Notes: generated by a model from the letters alone, not told the origin. Counted from the first letter of the stretch, positions 34,164 through 45,169 are shown. The stretch: 64,000 bases of DNA from Absidia repens (GCA_002105175.1 MCGE01000045.1:62001-126000); one strand, 5' to 3'. A program made the numbers and translations.

Positions 34164-35045
34164 TTATGTAAAGAAAATTTTGTCTAGCGCCTGCTTAATT
34201 TCATCAGAGACATCCAAAACTGGTCGAGGGCAGAAACCTACAGGGACATTTTTTTTGCGCAAAATGTACTTGATACTTTGAATCATTCCAGCTTTCTCCA
34301 ATAGGGCAATACCAGGAGTGATGTTTTCCATGATTCGTTTGGCTTGTGTAGTTTCGTTTCTCAATAAATGATCAACAATGCTTTTAACTTGATCAGGATA
34401 AACATTTCCAGCAATTGAAGTAATACCGGTATAGCCTTGAGTTGTGAATGCGTCAGTAAACGTCAAATCACGCCCCGAGAAAAAGCAATATCTATCAACG
34501 TCTACTAAAGCAGATTTTACTTTGGCGATATTCTCAGGGTTCCCAGCTTCTTTTAGTCCATGGACGTTATCAACAGCCTTCGCAATGCGAACGAATGTTT
34601 CGGGCTCCAGATCGAACCCATTCCGACGAGGATTGTTGTAAAGGAAGATAGGTAGGTCCTTGACGCATGCGGCAACTTCGCTTACGTACAATTCGGCTTC
34701 CTGTTGTGAAGGAATACGGTAGGGCGGGAACCCGAGCATAATACCTGAGAATCCGGCGTCCTTCGCAGCTTGAGCCAATTCCTTGGCATCATCAGTTTTG
34801 AAAGCAGCGACTCCTGCATAAAGTTGGCATTTTCCGGCGGCAGTTTCTCCAACCAAGTTGTACAGCTGTTTGCGTTCGGCAACAGTCATGCAGTGTTGCT
34901 CCCCTGTTGATCCACTGACAAGCAAACCAGGAATATGTTGATTCAGATAGTACTTTACTACATGGGGCACAGATAAGTCATCAAGAGTGCCTGCCTTAGT
35001 AAACGGAGTCACCATAGCAACTGAGTAGGGAATAAAGCGTGCCAT
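34164..35045 (-). CDS. DapA/DHDPS-family class I aldolase or lyase
   Basis: Single exon, 293 residues, the usual length for the dihydrodipicolinate synthase/N-acetylneuraminate lyase family. The start is the ATG at 35045 (MARFIPYSVAMVTPF), in line with the family's first strand. GSTGEQ corresponds to the GTTGE substrate-binding loop, Tyr136 in FLYNNP is the conserved proton relay, and Lys165 in GLKEAGN is the Schiff-base lysine. Fungi make lysine by the aminoadipate route, so a true DHDPS role is unlikely. Fungal relatives act on 2-keto-3-deoxy sugar acids (for example L-threo-3-deoxy-hexulosonate aldolase) or 4-hydroxy-2-oxoglutarate. Substrate not fixed by sequence. Confidence 0.92.
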   Translation of the reverse strand: MARFIPYSVAMVTPFTKAGTLDDLSVPHVVKYYLNQHIPGLLVSGSTGEQHCMTVAERKQLYNLVGETAAGKCQLYAGVAAFKTDDAKELAQAAKDAGFSGIMLGFPPYRIPSQQEAELYVSEVAACVKDLPIFLYNNPRRNGFDLEPETFVRIAKAVDNVHGLKEAGNPENIAKVKSALVDVDRYCFFSGRDLTFTDAFTTQGYTGITSIAGNVYPDQVKSIVDHLLRNETTQAKRIMENITPGIALLEKAGMIQSIKYILRKKNVPVGFCPRPVLDVSDEIKQALDKIFFT

Positions 35046-35290
35046 GGTATTCAAAATACAAAAAAAAAAAAAAAGAAGAAAGAAAAAAGAAACGTAAAAC
35101 AGAAGCAAAGGCTTTGGTCTCGCTGCTGACTAAAAACAGACCAATAATGAATGCTCGCTTTGGTTGCTGACTTCAAATAACAAACTCATATGTTGTATTG
35201 CGAGTTGATCCTCCGAAAACTCGGCAATCTTTCTCAGTTCATGGAATGCATTATTTCGGGCACAATTACCTTATTGTTAACTATGTAGTA

Positions 35291-36728
35291 CAGTGTTTCC
35301 ATGGTTGCTCGTCGCATTTTTTGAAATCGGGTTTTGAAATGTCAGATGTCGCATTTTTTTTATTTGTCTTGTCCCCTTTTTTTATTTTTGCTTGGCGCGT
35401 TTTTTGCTTTTTTTTTTTCCAACCAACTTTTATTTTTTACAAATGACTCTCAACTTTTATTATGAAGATGGATGCACCAATGGACGTATCCGATGATGAC
35501 TCAGACGATAGTATTCGATTGGAAAACTTGACAAATATGAAAACCTACTTGGAATGGCAAAAGGAAACGGATGAATCACCTGGCAACATGGACACGGACG
35601 CAGATTTACAACAACAACAACAACGGGAATAGCAAACGAAACAAGAAACCAAACAACGAAAAAAAGCAAAAACATATACAGTCTATTCTCAAGAAATCAA
35701 AGCCTTGGTCATCAACTACTACCACCTTGAATAACTTGTATCAGCAGCAAAGGCCGGCAGGGAATACAATCTGGATGAAAGGACAGCGCAGCGGTGGATA
35801 AAGGAATACAAACGTCGACAAGAGATTGAAGTCACCGAACAAAGTCAGCAAACTGAAGAAACCGCAGCAGACGAAAAGAAGAAACCTGGACCGAAGAAGA
35901 CACTCAGCGAAGATCACAAGAATCACTTGAAGCAATTCATAAACGACAACCCTTCTGCAGTACTGGATCAAGCGGTGGACAGCCTTACGCAACAATTCAA
36001 GGATTTGAAGATTAAGAAGCCGGCGGTACACGAATTTATGACCAAAGAATGCAACCTCACCTTCAAAAAGGCGCACTTCCATGCATTGGCAAGAAACAAC
36101 GAAATGAACACCAACACACGATATGATTGGATACTGAAATGGCAAGACAATGATGTTAGGTATATGCAAAATTGTGTTTTCATCGATGAATCTGGATTCC
36201 ATATCAAACTGCGGTGGTCAATGGGATGGTCGGACAAGGGGTTTACGCCAATTGTGAAGGTGGCAACGACAAGGGCAATCTCTCATATGATATTAGGTGC
36301 AATTTGTGCTGCTGGTGGATTCTCAGGCGCTATCTACAAGAATTGCTGATGCCTGCAATAGGGTTACTCACAAGGATCTACATGGATATATTCGCCACTC
36401 TATCTCCCGCTTTGAAGACTCTCTCAATAGAAAACCAATTTAGTCATTTTTATTTCTAGTTTAGTTTTTTTGCTTAGATTATTTGATTCACCCTCCTCCT
36501 CTATTTTATACATTGAATAAAGTATTCCGTTGCTTATACTTTCTTTTACTTTTTTTCAATCATGCTTTTGGATATTATTTTGAACATAGGTTTTACGACA
36601 TCTCCGTTACAACATTCACCTCGGAACATACAAACATACGACGTCTGAAATTTTAAAACCCCACGCCTGATTTTATTTTCGTGCGACAACGATTTCAAAA
36701 AATGCGACAAGCAACCATGGAAACACTG
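35291..36728 (+). mobile_element. Decayed TA-inserting DDE transposon (IS630/Tc1-mariner superfamily), 1438 bp
   Basis: Terminal inverted repeats of 39 bp, 35291-35329 and 36690-36728, start CAGTGTTTCCATGGTTGCT and differ at one position. TA flanks both ends (35289-35290, 36729-36730). The inner transposase is broken (see the pseudogene). The ends differ from the Tc1 element at 1341-2706, so this is a separate family. Confidence 0.92.
35462..36443 (+). pseudogene. Broken DDE transposase with internal deletion
   Basis: Frame opens at ATG 35462 and is stopped by TAG (35630) and TAA (35732), yet the same frame continues with a helix-turn-helix (VSAAKAGREYNLDERTAQRW), a basic linker and the first catalytic Asp in NCVFIDESGFHI. 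After about 36346 the frame shifts, and only the last part of the protein remains (RIADACNRVTHKDLHGYIRHS, ending 36443). The region that should hold the second Asp and the Glu is missing. It cannot transpose itself but keeps good ends. Confidence 0.88.
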
Positions 36729-36787
36729 TACGTAGTTTTGATGATGCTGCTGTATCAATGAGAGATCGATTCATAAAAAAAAGTATA

Positions 36788-37111
36788 TCAATAGGATCGT
36801 GGCATTGTATAGTTATTACAGAGCATATCAGAATTATTTGGAGACATCATTGTACAAGAGGTGCCATTATTTTGCAGGAACATGCCACATGTATAAATCT
36901 GCATGTCGGTGCAGTTTATAATATCATTTGTTTCAGTGGAATAACGCAAACATGTATTGGCTGAACATTCTTTCCCAGCAACCATTGTAAAATAATTACA
37001 CCATCCAAGTTGCAAATCTGTACAAACATCCAAGGCGTAAGAACTGTGCACAATAACAAATAATATTAAAATGATTCTGGTAATACTGCACCGTGTATTA
37101 TTGTAAATCAT
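36788..37111 (-). CDS. Small secreted cysteine-rich protein
   Basis: Single exon, 107 residues. A hydrophobic signal sequence (about 1-26, ITRIILILFVIVHSSYA) precedes a mature part of about 80 residues with eight cysteines (DVC, GWC, KEC, NTC, INC, YTC, TSC, MLC), an even number fitting four disulfides, and several N-x-S/T sites. No known family is evident. Such proteins in fungi include effectors and wall-associated proteins, but nothing here shows a function. It starts 58 bp from the end of the decayed transposon. The low-complexity surroundings leave some doubt that it is expressed. Confidence 0.55.
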   Translation of the reverse strand: MIYNNTRCSITRIILILFVIVHSSYALDVCTDLQLGWCNYFTMVAGKECSANTCLRYSTETNDIINCTDMQIYTCGMFLQNNGTSCTMMSPNNSDMLCNNYTMPRSY

Positions 37112-37501
37112 TTATTTATTTTTTAGAGAAAAAAGGACAATGGAAACCAAAATCGCTGTTATACTGTAATATTTATAACATTTCTTGACATATTTTATAT
37201 CTTTCGGCAAAATTCCAATGCAAACGGTATTGTATAGTACTGTAATTGAAATGTATTCAAAGTGACATAGAGCCGACGATGAACTTTTTTGCCGGTTCCG
37301 CATTGAAGAAAGGGACAGAGTATCATGTACTTGCTTGAAATATCAAATATCGTCTAACAAAATCAACTAACATACTTCAAATTCCGCCACTTTCCATCAA
37401 GCCTATCTATGATATGCACATTAAAAAAAAAACCATAATGCATTTCCGTAAAAATCTCATAGAAAATATATTTTATTACATCACTCAAGTCTTTGTAGGC
37501 A

Positions 37502-38254
37502 CTACGGCGATATACTATCCCAAATCCTTTGAGCACTGTCAAAATCATCGCTACTTTCGTTCACTGTATAATTATTGACATCTGGTTTATGATAGGACAC
37601 TAAAAGAAAATCAAAAAAAGAAGTTACATGTCTACTGTAGACGGAATTTCAGTTGTAATTTCGAGGCATACCTAATTTCATATTATGTACACTGTCATCT
37701 GTGTTTGAAATGACTTCTATACCAAGGTTTCGATAAAAAGTCAAATTTAAGCTAAATACAAAAAGGATTAGTATTTGTAAACAGAACACGGTATTCAACT
37801 GACTTACACTTCCTTATCCGCAAAATCATCTGATATGTTAACCTTTCGAGTCATTTCCATGGCAGCAAATTCATTGATCGGTATGTTTATTTCTTGTTCC
37901 ATGGCTTCCTGGTGTCTTAGCAGTTGTGATTTTTTTCTTTCCATGCTACTTGTCCGCTCAGAGTTCGATATACCTTCAAAGTCACTTAATATTCTGCTAA
38001 TACTACTCTCCACGTCATGTAACGCTGTTTCCAGTTCTAAATATATGTGAATATATGAGGTATCTAGCTTGTTGTTCAAGTGAGTTTTACTTACCTATAA
38101 CTTTTAGCTCATGTTTATTCACATATTCATCGTAAATGTTTTCTTTCCGTTTAAACTCATGCTGCCAATTCATAAATTGATGATCGTATGCATCCATTTG
38201 TGTTAAAACAGAATGCAGTGATTTGTTAGTAGTCGTTTCCTCTTGTTCAGGCAT
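37502..38254 (-). CDS. Spc24-like kinetochore protein
   Basis: Four exons, 38254-38095, 38036-37808, 37751-37672 and 37599-37502; 188 residues, frame exact. The first ~120 residues are a coiled coil (LETALHDVESSISRILSDF, MERKKSQLLRHQEAMEQEI). The C-terminal globular part (LNLTFYRNLGIEVISN, then HKPDVNNYTVNE and a final AQRIWDSISP) matches the Spc24 pattern of L-x-L-x-x-Y-R-x-L-G-I/V and terminal aromatic-W-D. Spc24 pairs with Spc25 in the Ndc80 complex and anchors it to the inner kinetochore. Length fits Spc24 (about 190-210). It diverges from the Som1-like gene, with starts 283 bp apart, so they may share a promoter. Confidence 0.75.
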
Positions 38255-38537
38255 GACTGTAGACAAAGGGTATAATAAGACAAAGGGTGACAACGGTTTT
38301 GGAAAGTGCGAATTTTTTCTTCCTCTCCCACTATTAGGCACTACTGCCGGACAGTGTTTAGAGTCCGGTATGCTCCGTTTCATATGACTTGTATCCTAAA
38401 CAAAATACAGTCGCAGTCCCAGCGTTTCCGGACCCGTCGCGCTCGCTTCTGGTATGGGAGTTCCAAAATGCGAGCGCTTGGAAAGTCTTTGTCACTCCAT
38501 TGCTTTGTTTTTTTCAGTCTCTGTTTGCACCCTCCTT

Positions 38538-38933
38538 ATGTCTGATACTGCAGAACGACACAAATTGATATCGTCCTATACTGATACCAAGCACTGCAAA
38601 CTAAGTGAACTTGTACAATACCAATGTGAAGTTGGATCAACTCATATTGAATGCAATCCTTTTGTTCGACTCTTTTTAAGGTATAACATAATGACTAGGT
38701 GCACTCTTACGCTCTTAACAACTCTATTTTTCTAGCTGTCCAGGTAAATCAGCGATGGAAGTAACTCCAGAATACAATGAAAGCGAAGACGGTACAAAAA
38801 CCAGGTAAGAGCACACCAGACGTAATATGCCAGGTCTGTTCTCACTGTGTTTTCTTGTAGTATTTTACCTGATTTTGGCTCAGTAGGCGAAAAAAAATCA
38901 CCTCCTGGAGTTACAATGATGGAGAATCATTGA
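38538..38933 (+). CDS. Som1-like mitochondrial protein
   Basis: Three exons, 38538-38680, 38736-38804 and 38861-38933; 94 residues, frame exact. The conserved core is CKLSELVQYQCEVGSTHIEC followed by NPFVRLFLRCPG, matching the Cys-rich pattern of fungal Som1 (C-x-L-x-x-L-x-Q-Y-x-C ... C-x-P-x-x-R-L-F-x-x-C). In yeast, Som1 is a subunit of the inner membrane peptidase complex and is needed for cleavage of some Imp1 substrates. The protein is short with no strong presequence, as expected for this family of small intermembrane-space proteins. It is transcribed away from the Spc24-like gene. Confidence 0.75.
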
Positions 38934-39394
38934 AATGTATAATAGTGTTATGTATATCCTAGATATCTTATGAAATAATAAAGGCTTTTGTATATATATA
39001 TATATATAGTATCGTTGAATTAAAGTCTCACCAGAAAAGCCATTTTAGAAAACTTAGTGATAGTCTTTGAAACACCGAACATTATTCATATCCGGTTGCA
39101 AACGCCGACAAAGAAAAAAAAGTTTGATGAACATGAGATGCGCGATGTGGCGAATCCCGATGAGTTCGCAGGAACCCCATCTGGGCACAATGAGGTGTAT
39201 GCGGTGCGTCAGGAAGCTTTTAGTGAGAATTTTTTGGACATCATCCGAATTACATTTGAGATCTTTCAAACAGTCAAAATGAAGTACATCAAAAATTGTC
39301 TGGGTGCTATGAAACTCTGTGTAAATGGTTTTCGGCGGAACTGATATTCGCAGCCAACTTTCGCCCGATTTTTCTCTCCTTCGCGCTAAAGGCT
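38934..39394. other. Short intergenic region with an unassigned open frame
   Basis: Contains AATAAAGG (38976-38983), probably the Som1-like polyadenylation signal, then a TA microsatellite. A plus-strand open frame (about 39057-39344) has no recognisable family and no splice or start context. Confidence 0.4.
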
Positions 39395-39740
39395 AGGGGG
39401 TCCTTAAAAATACAACACTAATCTAATTGGGTGATGGTGAAAAAGAATCAATTGTAAAAGACATGAGAGATTGGGGCATTTTTCAACAGAGTATATAAAG
39501 AGATACGCATTTTATTGAGTTGTAGGTACAAAATATGACAAAGTAATACTAAACTAAAATAATGTAGCCATGTAATAATGGTTCTAAATCCTGAAACCAA
39601 AATGAAAAGGTTTCCCCATGCATCTTATAATCCCAGATCTGAAAACCCTTTTAAACCAGTTCTGACACTATTCTAAGATCGCCATAACCTCAAAGAAATG
39701 AAATGGTGAAAATGAAAAGAAAAAATATAAAAGTAAATAT
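39395..39740 (+). repeat. R2 dispersed repeat, copy 2
   Basis: Same landmark order as 8280-8640: GACATGAGAGATTGGGGCATTTTTC, CATTTTATTGAG, CCAAAATGAAAAGGTTTCC, CCATGCATCTTATAATCCC and CAGTTCTGACACTA. Confidence 0.75.
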
Positions 39741-40057
39741 TCACGTGGGCGGAGTATGAACAATTCCTTGAAAAAAAAATTGGGGGCTGATGTGCAATTT
39801 TTGTGGAAGTGATGTATATGATATAGACCAAACAAACAGCTTTTTTTATTCGAAGAAAAAAAAATCACTAGAAACTGTTATGCTTTTTTTTTTTTTTCAA
39901 AAGAAAATGTTGTATATCACATAGAACAAATAAACAGCAATTTTTTTTTTGGAGAAAGCGGAGAGGGAAAATGTTTTTTTTGAGGACGGTGATTGGAGTA
40001 GAAAATCCTCAAATTATCATCCAAGATGAACTTACAATTTTGTTTTCACAAAAAATT

Positions 40058-41091
40058 ATGTCACAAGCTGCGAAACGTGCGCGACTGGATCGAAGTACTA
40101 ACGAGGAGGAAGATTATGAGCCAACAACTACCTCAACCCAATCGCGAAAACAAACGACGTCTTCTCCTTTACCGTTGGACAGTGAGGTATCTTCAACTGA
40201 CGGGGTCTTTTGCTCAAGAAACATACACTCACTTTATATTTCTTGATGTCTAACAGGGCACTAGTCGACTGGTCAAAGCCGTGGTCCGGTATTTTTTGAC
40301 TTGTGAATACAAAAAAATGATCATTCGAAAAGAGGACATCAACAAAAAAGTACTTCATGAACATTCACGCCAATACAACACTATTTTCAAAGAAGCTAAG
40401 GAACAGCTGTTAGATACTTTTGGTATGGCACTATTAGAAATCCCAGCAAAAGATATTAGAGGCAGAAGCAAACTTTCAACAACGGCGAGTGGCTCTTCGC
40501 AACAACCAGCAGCTCAAGGACGAACACCCTCGTCGAATAGTTATATTCTTTACAACTGCCTCAACAAGGATCTAGAAGCTTATAAAGTGATTCACCAGAC
40601 GGACGAAGAATATGCCTCAATGGGTTTGCTCTACTTTATTTTGTCTATTATTCTACTCAATGAACAGGAGCTTCAAGAAAGTATGTGGAAACGGTCGTTA
40701 TATTCTTGACTACTGAGCGCTCATCTTCTGCACCGTTTTCCTCTTATATTTTGTAGGGGAACTATTACGGCACTTGACATCGGCGGGTTTAGAAAGTCAG
40801 TCAGATACCTTTGGCGACTTGGGAAAAATGTTGGCTTTATATGTGAAACAAGGCTATTTACAAAAATTCAAAGAAACAATTGACAACCAGGATACCTACC
40901 AATGGGGTCCTCGGTCAAAATCTGAAATACCGTACAAAGATCTGATCAAATTTATGTCTAGTGTAAGTCGCTGTTGTTTTTTTTTTTTTTGGAGGGGAAT
41001 TGGTACTGACTGGCCCATTTTACCATAGATATGTGAACCCGATGATGAAAAGGCTTTTGCAGAAGCTGTTACTAAATCTGCCGGATTTTAG
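40058..41091 (+). CDS. NSE3: Nse3/MAGE-domain subunit of the SMC5-SMC6 complex
   Basis: Four exons, 40058-40186, 40257-40680, 40757-40962 and 41029-41091; 273 residues, frame exact. After a short disordered N-terminus with a basic patch (AAKRARLDR), the MAGE homology domain starts with RLVKAVVRYFLTCEYKKMII and RKEDINKKVL, the usual opening of the family, and continues through LLYFILSIILLNEQELQE and ELLRHLTSAGL with GYLQKF and YQWGPRSKSEI, the last being the winged-helix signature. Nse3 with Nse1 and Nse4 forms the DNA-binding, ubiquitin-ligase-stimulating part of SMC5/6 in DNA repair. It is convergent with the FHIT-like gene, 46 bp apart. Confidence 0.92.
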
Positions 41092-41137
41092 TCATAGTAG
41101 TTTTTTATTTTTAATCAATCAATCAATAAACAATGAA

Positions 41138-41869
41138 TTAAAAAAGTAAACGTAAACGATCTGCTTCTTCAGCCATATCAGCTGCTGATCTTGGCTTTCT
41201 GTCTTCGTTATCAGCGCCCATCGGTATATTATGTTGACGCTGCTTATTTTCATCCAGGTCTTCGTATATATCGTCGTTATTTTCATAGTCGTCTTTTCTT
41301 CTAGGAATAATGTGCATATGGACGTGGGGAACCTATAAAATTCCAAAATAGGTTAGTTAGCTCACACTGACAGAAAGAGTTGGAAAGTGGTGAAATGTGG
41401 GCGGGTATTTACCGTTTGTCCAGCTTCTGGTCCGTCCTGTATAGTGAACGTGAGCGAACTAGCTTTGTAGTGTTTTTCAATAACTGAACTGATTTTCTGT
41501 GTGCTGAGTATCATATCCGTTGCCTCTTCAGGTGTCAGGTCATTGAACCTTGCAGCAAGGCGTTTAGTTACTACAAGAACATCTTCATTTTTTTTTGGAA
41601 AATTCATTTAGTATAAAATAAAGTTAAGGATAAAAGTGTATTTAAATACTGAAGGAAGATGTCATATCAACAAGAAAAAAAGGATACGACCACTATGAGA
41701 ATCAGACACGAGACATGTAACTTAGCTTAGTTTTCTTTGTATCGTTAACAAGTTGATTCACTTACGTTACTACAGGCTTCAAGTTGACAAGCCCTAAGCA
41801 ATAGGGCGACTTATAGAATATTTGTGTTTCTGGAATTAGGTGAGGCCCAAACTTGAATATTTTTGCCAT
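41138..41869 (-). CDS. FHIT-type dinucleoside polyphosphate hydrolase (HIT family), with a 5-nt microexon
   Basis: Exons 41869-41766, 41692-41688, 41582-41413 and 41332-41138; 157 residues (human FHIT 147), frame exact. The enzyme cleaves Ap3A/Ap4A. The N-terminus KFGPHLIPETQIFYKS and GLVNLKPVV match FHIT, SLTFTIQDGPEAGQT is nearly identical to the animal protein, and PHVHMHIIPRRKDD is the histidine triad. Direct joining of the two large exons breaks the frame. The 5-nt exon TGGTC, bounded by CATAG and GTATCC, restores it and creates VVTGHVLV, the expected equivalent of VVPGHVLV. This makes the microexon convincing although tiny. The yeast counterpart is Hnt2. Confidence 0.92.
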
Positions 41870-42248
41870 AATAATAGATCCACAAGTTCAAGTAAAGGCA
41901 CTAGGATGCCTCACCACGTAATCCCCAATTTTGCGGACTTTACCACTTGGTATTGTGTAACTTCCTTGACAGACTTCTATCAATAGGAACGATGATACAC
42001 TGTGGATATCACTTTCAATTTCGTTAATACATACAAAAATGGTTTACTTGAACCTCAAAGGTAACATAATCTAACATAACGTATGTATATGATACGTACG
42101 ACCTTAACTAACGTACCGCTTGAACATATCGAGTTCTTGTCGTTAAAACACTTTGAAAGGCCGTAGCCAATAGAATAGCATGTAAAAAATGATACACAAA
42201 CATTGTTCAATGACCAGCAATACTGTGATCAATCTCTTTTATAAAAAA
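41870..42248. promoter_or_regulatory. Shared divergent promoter region of FHIT-like and HIS6
   Basis: The FHIT-like gene (minus) and HisA (plus) start 379 bp apart and are read in opposite directions. No clear TATA box or operator is recognised; GTATATGATACG near 42085 is a weak candidate. Confidence 0.4.
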
Positions 42249-43394
42249 ATGACACGTTTCAACGGTTGTATTGACTTGCACCACGGGAAAGTTAAACAAA
42301 TAGTTGGTGGTTCACTCAACGAAGACACGCCCGACTCACTGCGTACCAACTTTGTTTCCAAGTAAGGCTCGAAAACACCAAAACAAAATAGAACTTGATA
42401 GTTGAATTTGTTGCCTCAATTTAGAGAATCACCAAGTTACTATGCTGATCTTTATCGAAAAAATAACGTGACTCGCTGTCACGTTATTAAACTTGGACCC
42501 AACAACGATTCTGCAGCCAAGGAAGCACTTCAAACATGGCCACAAGGGCTACAGGTAGGTGGAGGAATTACTCTGGATAATGCACAAGAATGGCTTGACA
42601 ACGGTGCCTCGAAGGTTATCATTACAAGCTATTTGTTTCCGGAAGCAAAATTTTCCTTGGAACGCTTAAAAGCAATTTGCCAAAAGGTCGGTAAAAACAA
42701 CTTGGTAGTGGATGTTAGCTGCCGACGCTCAGAGAATCAGTGGGTGGTGGCCATGAATAAATGGCAGACCATGACAGACATGATAGTCAATAAAGGTAAA
42801 AAAAGCATTATATCTCTCTGCGTACAGGCACTCACATGTGGTGGGCCTCGCATATTTGTAGAATCATTGGATATGCTATCAGAATATTGTAGCGAATTTC
42901 TCGTCCATGCTGCCGATGTGGAAGGCTTATGTAATGGTATCGATGAAGAACTCGTTGAGTGTAAGTTACAAACACTGTTTTGCCCAAAATGGTTGATGAT
43001 ATCATAATTAATTTACCTTTTTGATGGTAGGCCTGGGTAAATGGGTGTCGATTCCCACAACTTACGCTGGTGGGGGACGTTGTAAGTGGTGAACCTAATA
43101 GAATAAGGGATGATAGTAAAGATACAAGTTTGTACTCACATTCCATATATTGTGCGACATTTTCTTTCTCCACACTACTTAATTTTGAAAGCTTTGAATG
43201 ATCTGACACTGGTGCAACAGTTGTCTATGGGCAAGGTAGATTTGACCTATGGGAGGTAAATATGAAAATCTTAAATATTTTCCCATCGTAAAATAGTACT
43301 CATTCTTTTTGTCAAATTGTTTAGCTCCTTGGATATCTTTGGTGGAAATGGTGTTGCTTTCAATGATTGTATCGAATGGAACCAATCTCATTAG
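42249..43394 (+). CDS. HIS6: HisA: ProFAR isomerase of histidine biosynthesis
   Basis: Six exons, 42249-42361, 42425-42795, 42862-42960, 43031-43081, 43192-43255 and 43325-43394; 255 residues, near yeast His6 (261). It isomerises phosphoribosyl-formimino-AICAR phosphate in step four of the pathway. [19 protein letters not shown] at the start carries the first catalytic Asp; [36 protein letters not shown] (second Asp region) and TTYAGGGR are the phosphate-binding barrel ends typical of eukaryotic HisA. The second intron (42796-42861) is 66 nt with no in-frame stop, so reading through would insert 22 residues; removing it restores the spacing seen in yeast, so I treat it as spliced. Confidence 0.93.
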
Positions 43395-44055
43395 TACTAG
43401 CCTATTACAATGAAATAGTTAGTAATTAAAATGTTAAAAATAAACTGGAATATAAATGCCCTGAACAATACCAATATCAGCTGTTTGAGTGTGATGCCTT
43501 GAATTTGTACCGTGGAATGATGAGAATATAATATGGTATCGCGTATAATGCTAGACCTTAATAGAAAATACTGCAGATAGGATTTAGGAACGTTTTCCCA
43601 AAAACAGTAAAATAAAAGATTTAGGTACAAGCGGCTGACGTTATGTCTTTTTTACCGCAAGTAGAACCATAGGCGCTACGAAAATAACATATGAAATATA
43701 GAGAGAGACAAGCAAATATTGTCCAATCCTCAACGCACATGTAGTCAACCTCTGCGAATTCATGTTTGCGATACTATTTAATCCGACGTGATACAAACGT
43801 TATATACCAATAGTTCATGAACGTTTTTTCCGAGCATCTCGTATCATATTAAAAAGAATGATAACAGCATCCACTTACTTTGCTTCACATCTCTATTTCT
43901 TGGTAACACGTGTGTCTCTAAATCAGTCAGGTTGACCAAATCGAGTAAACATTGATGGGAGATCTTTCTTGTAATACAAGACTATTCATTCATATATATA
44001 AACTTGTCTTTTCTTAATCTACTTTGGAGGTATAAAGTCAATTTATATTTTCATT
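43395..44055. other. Intergenic region with TATA box of the phosphoesterase gene
   Basis: No gene seen. TATATATAAA at 43992-44001 lies about 55 bp before the next ATG and is the likely core promoter. Confidence 0.5.
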
Positions 44056-45169
44056 ATGAAATTTATATCCATTGCTGCCATTATTTTGTCTACTGTGTTT
44101 GTCGTCAATTCTGCCCCTGTAGGCGGCGTTAGTGATACCAATAGCAATGTTACCACAACCTCCTCTGCAAGTCCTGTAATTTCTGGCAAGTTCTTTGACC
44201 GAGTAGTAATTTTCATTTTTGAAAATGAAAACTACAAGGAGGTTCATAATGATCCCTACTTTGGTAGTCTTGCAGCGAAGCATAATGGTAAAATATATAT
44301 ATATATATATGTATAAGCAATGCTTAACTGATAGCTCTGTTACTCTAACTTTATACAGGTGTTGAACTTTCGAATTTCTTCGCACTTACTCATCCCTCTC
44401 AGCCTAATTATGTAAGTACACTGTGTTATGCTAATGTCGATTTGATTGAGCACGCTCTCACATGCTCCTCTATGAAATAGATTGGTCTTATCTCGGGCTC
44501 CACCAGTGGCACTTTTCTGGACTTCAAGTCAAATATTAATCGAAATTCCATAGTGGATTTATTAGAAACTAAAAACATTAGCTGGAAATCATATCAACAA
44601 GGTTATACTGGCAACTGCGATACTTCTATGAGAATCGGTACCTACGCAAGAAAACACAATCCATTTATGTCTATGACCAATATCCAAAAAAACACTAAAC
44701 GTTGTGCTAACATTGTGAATGCTGATCAGCTGGATACTGATATCAGTAACAATAGCGTACCTCAATTTGTCTTCTTTACGCCAGACATGAATAATTGTGG
44801 TCATGATACTTCCCTCCAGTATGCATCAAAATGGTTTGAAGGATTCTTGGAACCACGTATAGTAAAGGACAATTTTACGAAAAATACCATGTTTGTTTCC
44901 ACGTGGGACGAAGCCAAAGATTACTTAATTCCAAATCAAGTTCAAACTGTACTATTTGGACCATCATTCAAACATAAGTCAAATACTACATCCGATAATA
45001 CCAAATATGATCACTATTCTATATTAAAAACCATTGAAGACAATGTAAGCACTTTTATTAGCGAACAAGAAATGAAGCACTAACTATTTTATTTATTATT
45101 TTTGACTTGTAGTGGGATCTTGGTAATTTGGGCGAGAATGATGTAAACGCAGTAGCTATCTCACTTTAA
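44056..45169 (+). CDS. Secreted phosphoesterase (PF04185 acid phosphatase-like)
   Basis: Four exons, 44056-44287, 44359-44411, 44481-45044 and 45113-45169; 301 residues, frame exact. Signal peptide about 1-19 (IILSTVFVVNSA). The catalytic domain begins FDRVVIFIFENENYKEV (family metal-binding E-N-x-N-Y), then FFALTHPSQPNYIGLISGS (the T-H-P-S-x-P-N-Y motif), FVFFTPDMNNCGHDTS (P-D-M-x-x-D/C-x-H-D) and STWDEA. Fungal members are secreted acid phosphatases, often induced by phosphate starvation; bacterial relatives include phospholipase C. The last exon continues past the expected DHYSILKTIEDN with WDLGNLGENDVNA, as in fungal phosphatases. Substrate range not given by sequence. Confidence 0.93.

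Noticed and set aside
39057..39344. 95-residue open frame downstream of the Som1-like gene
   Set aside because: Both strands are open over the same stretch, no family signature, no start or splice context.
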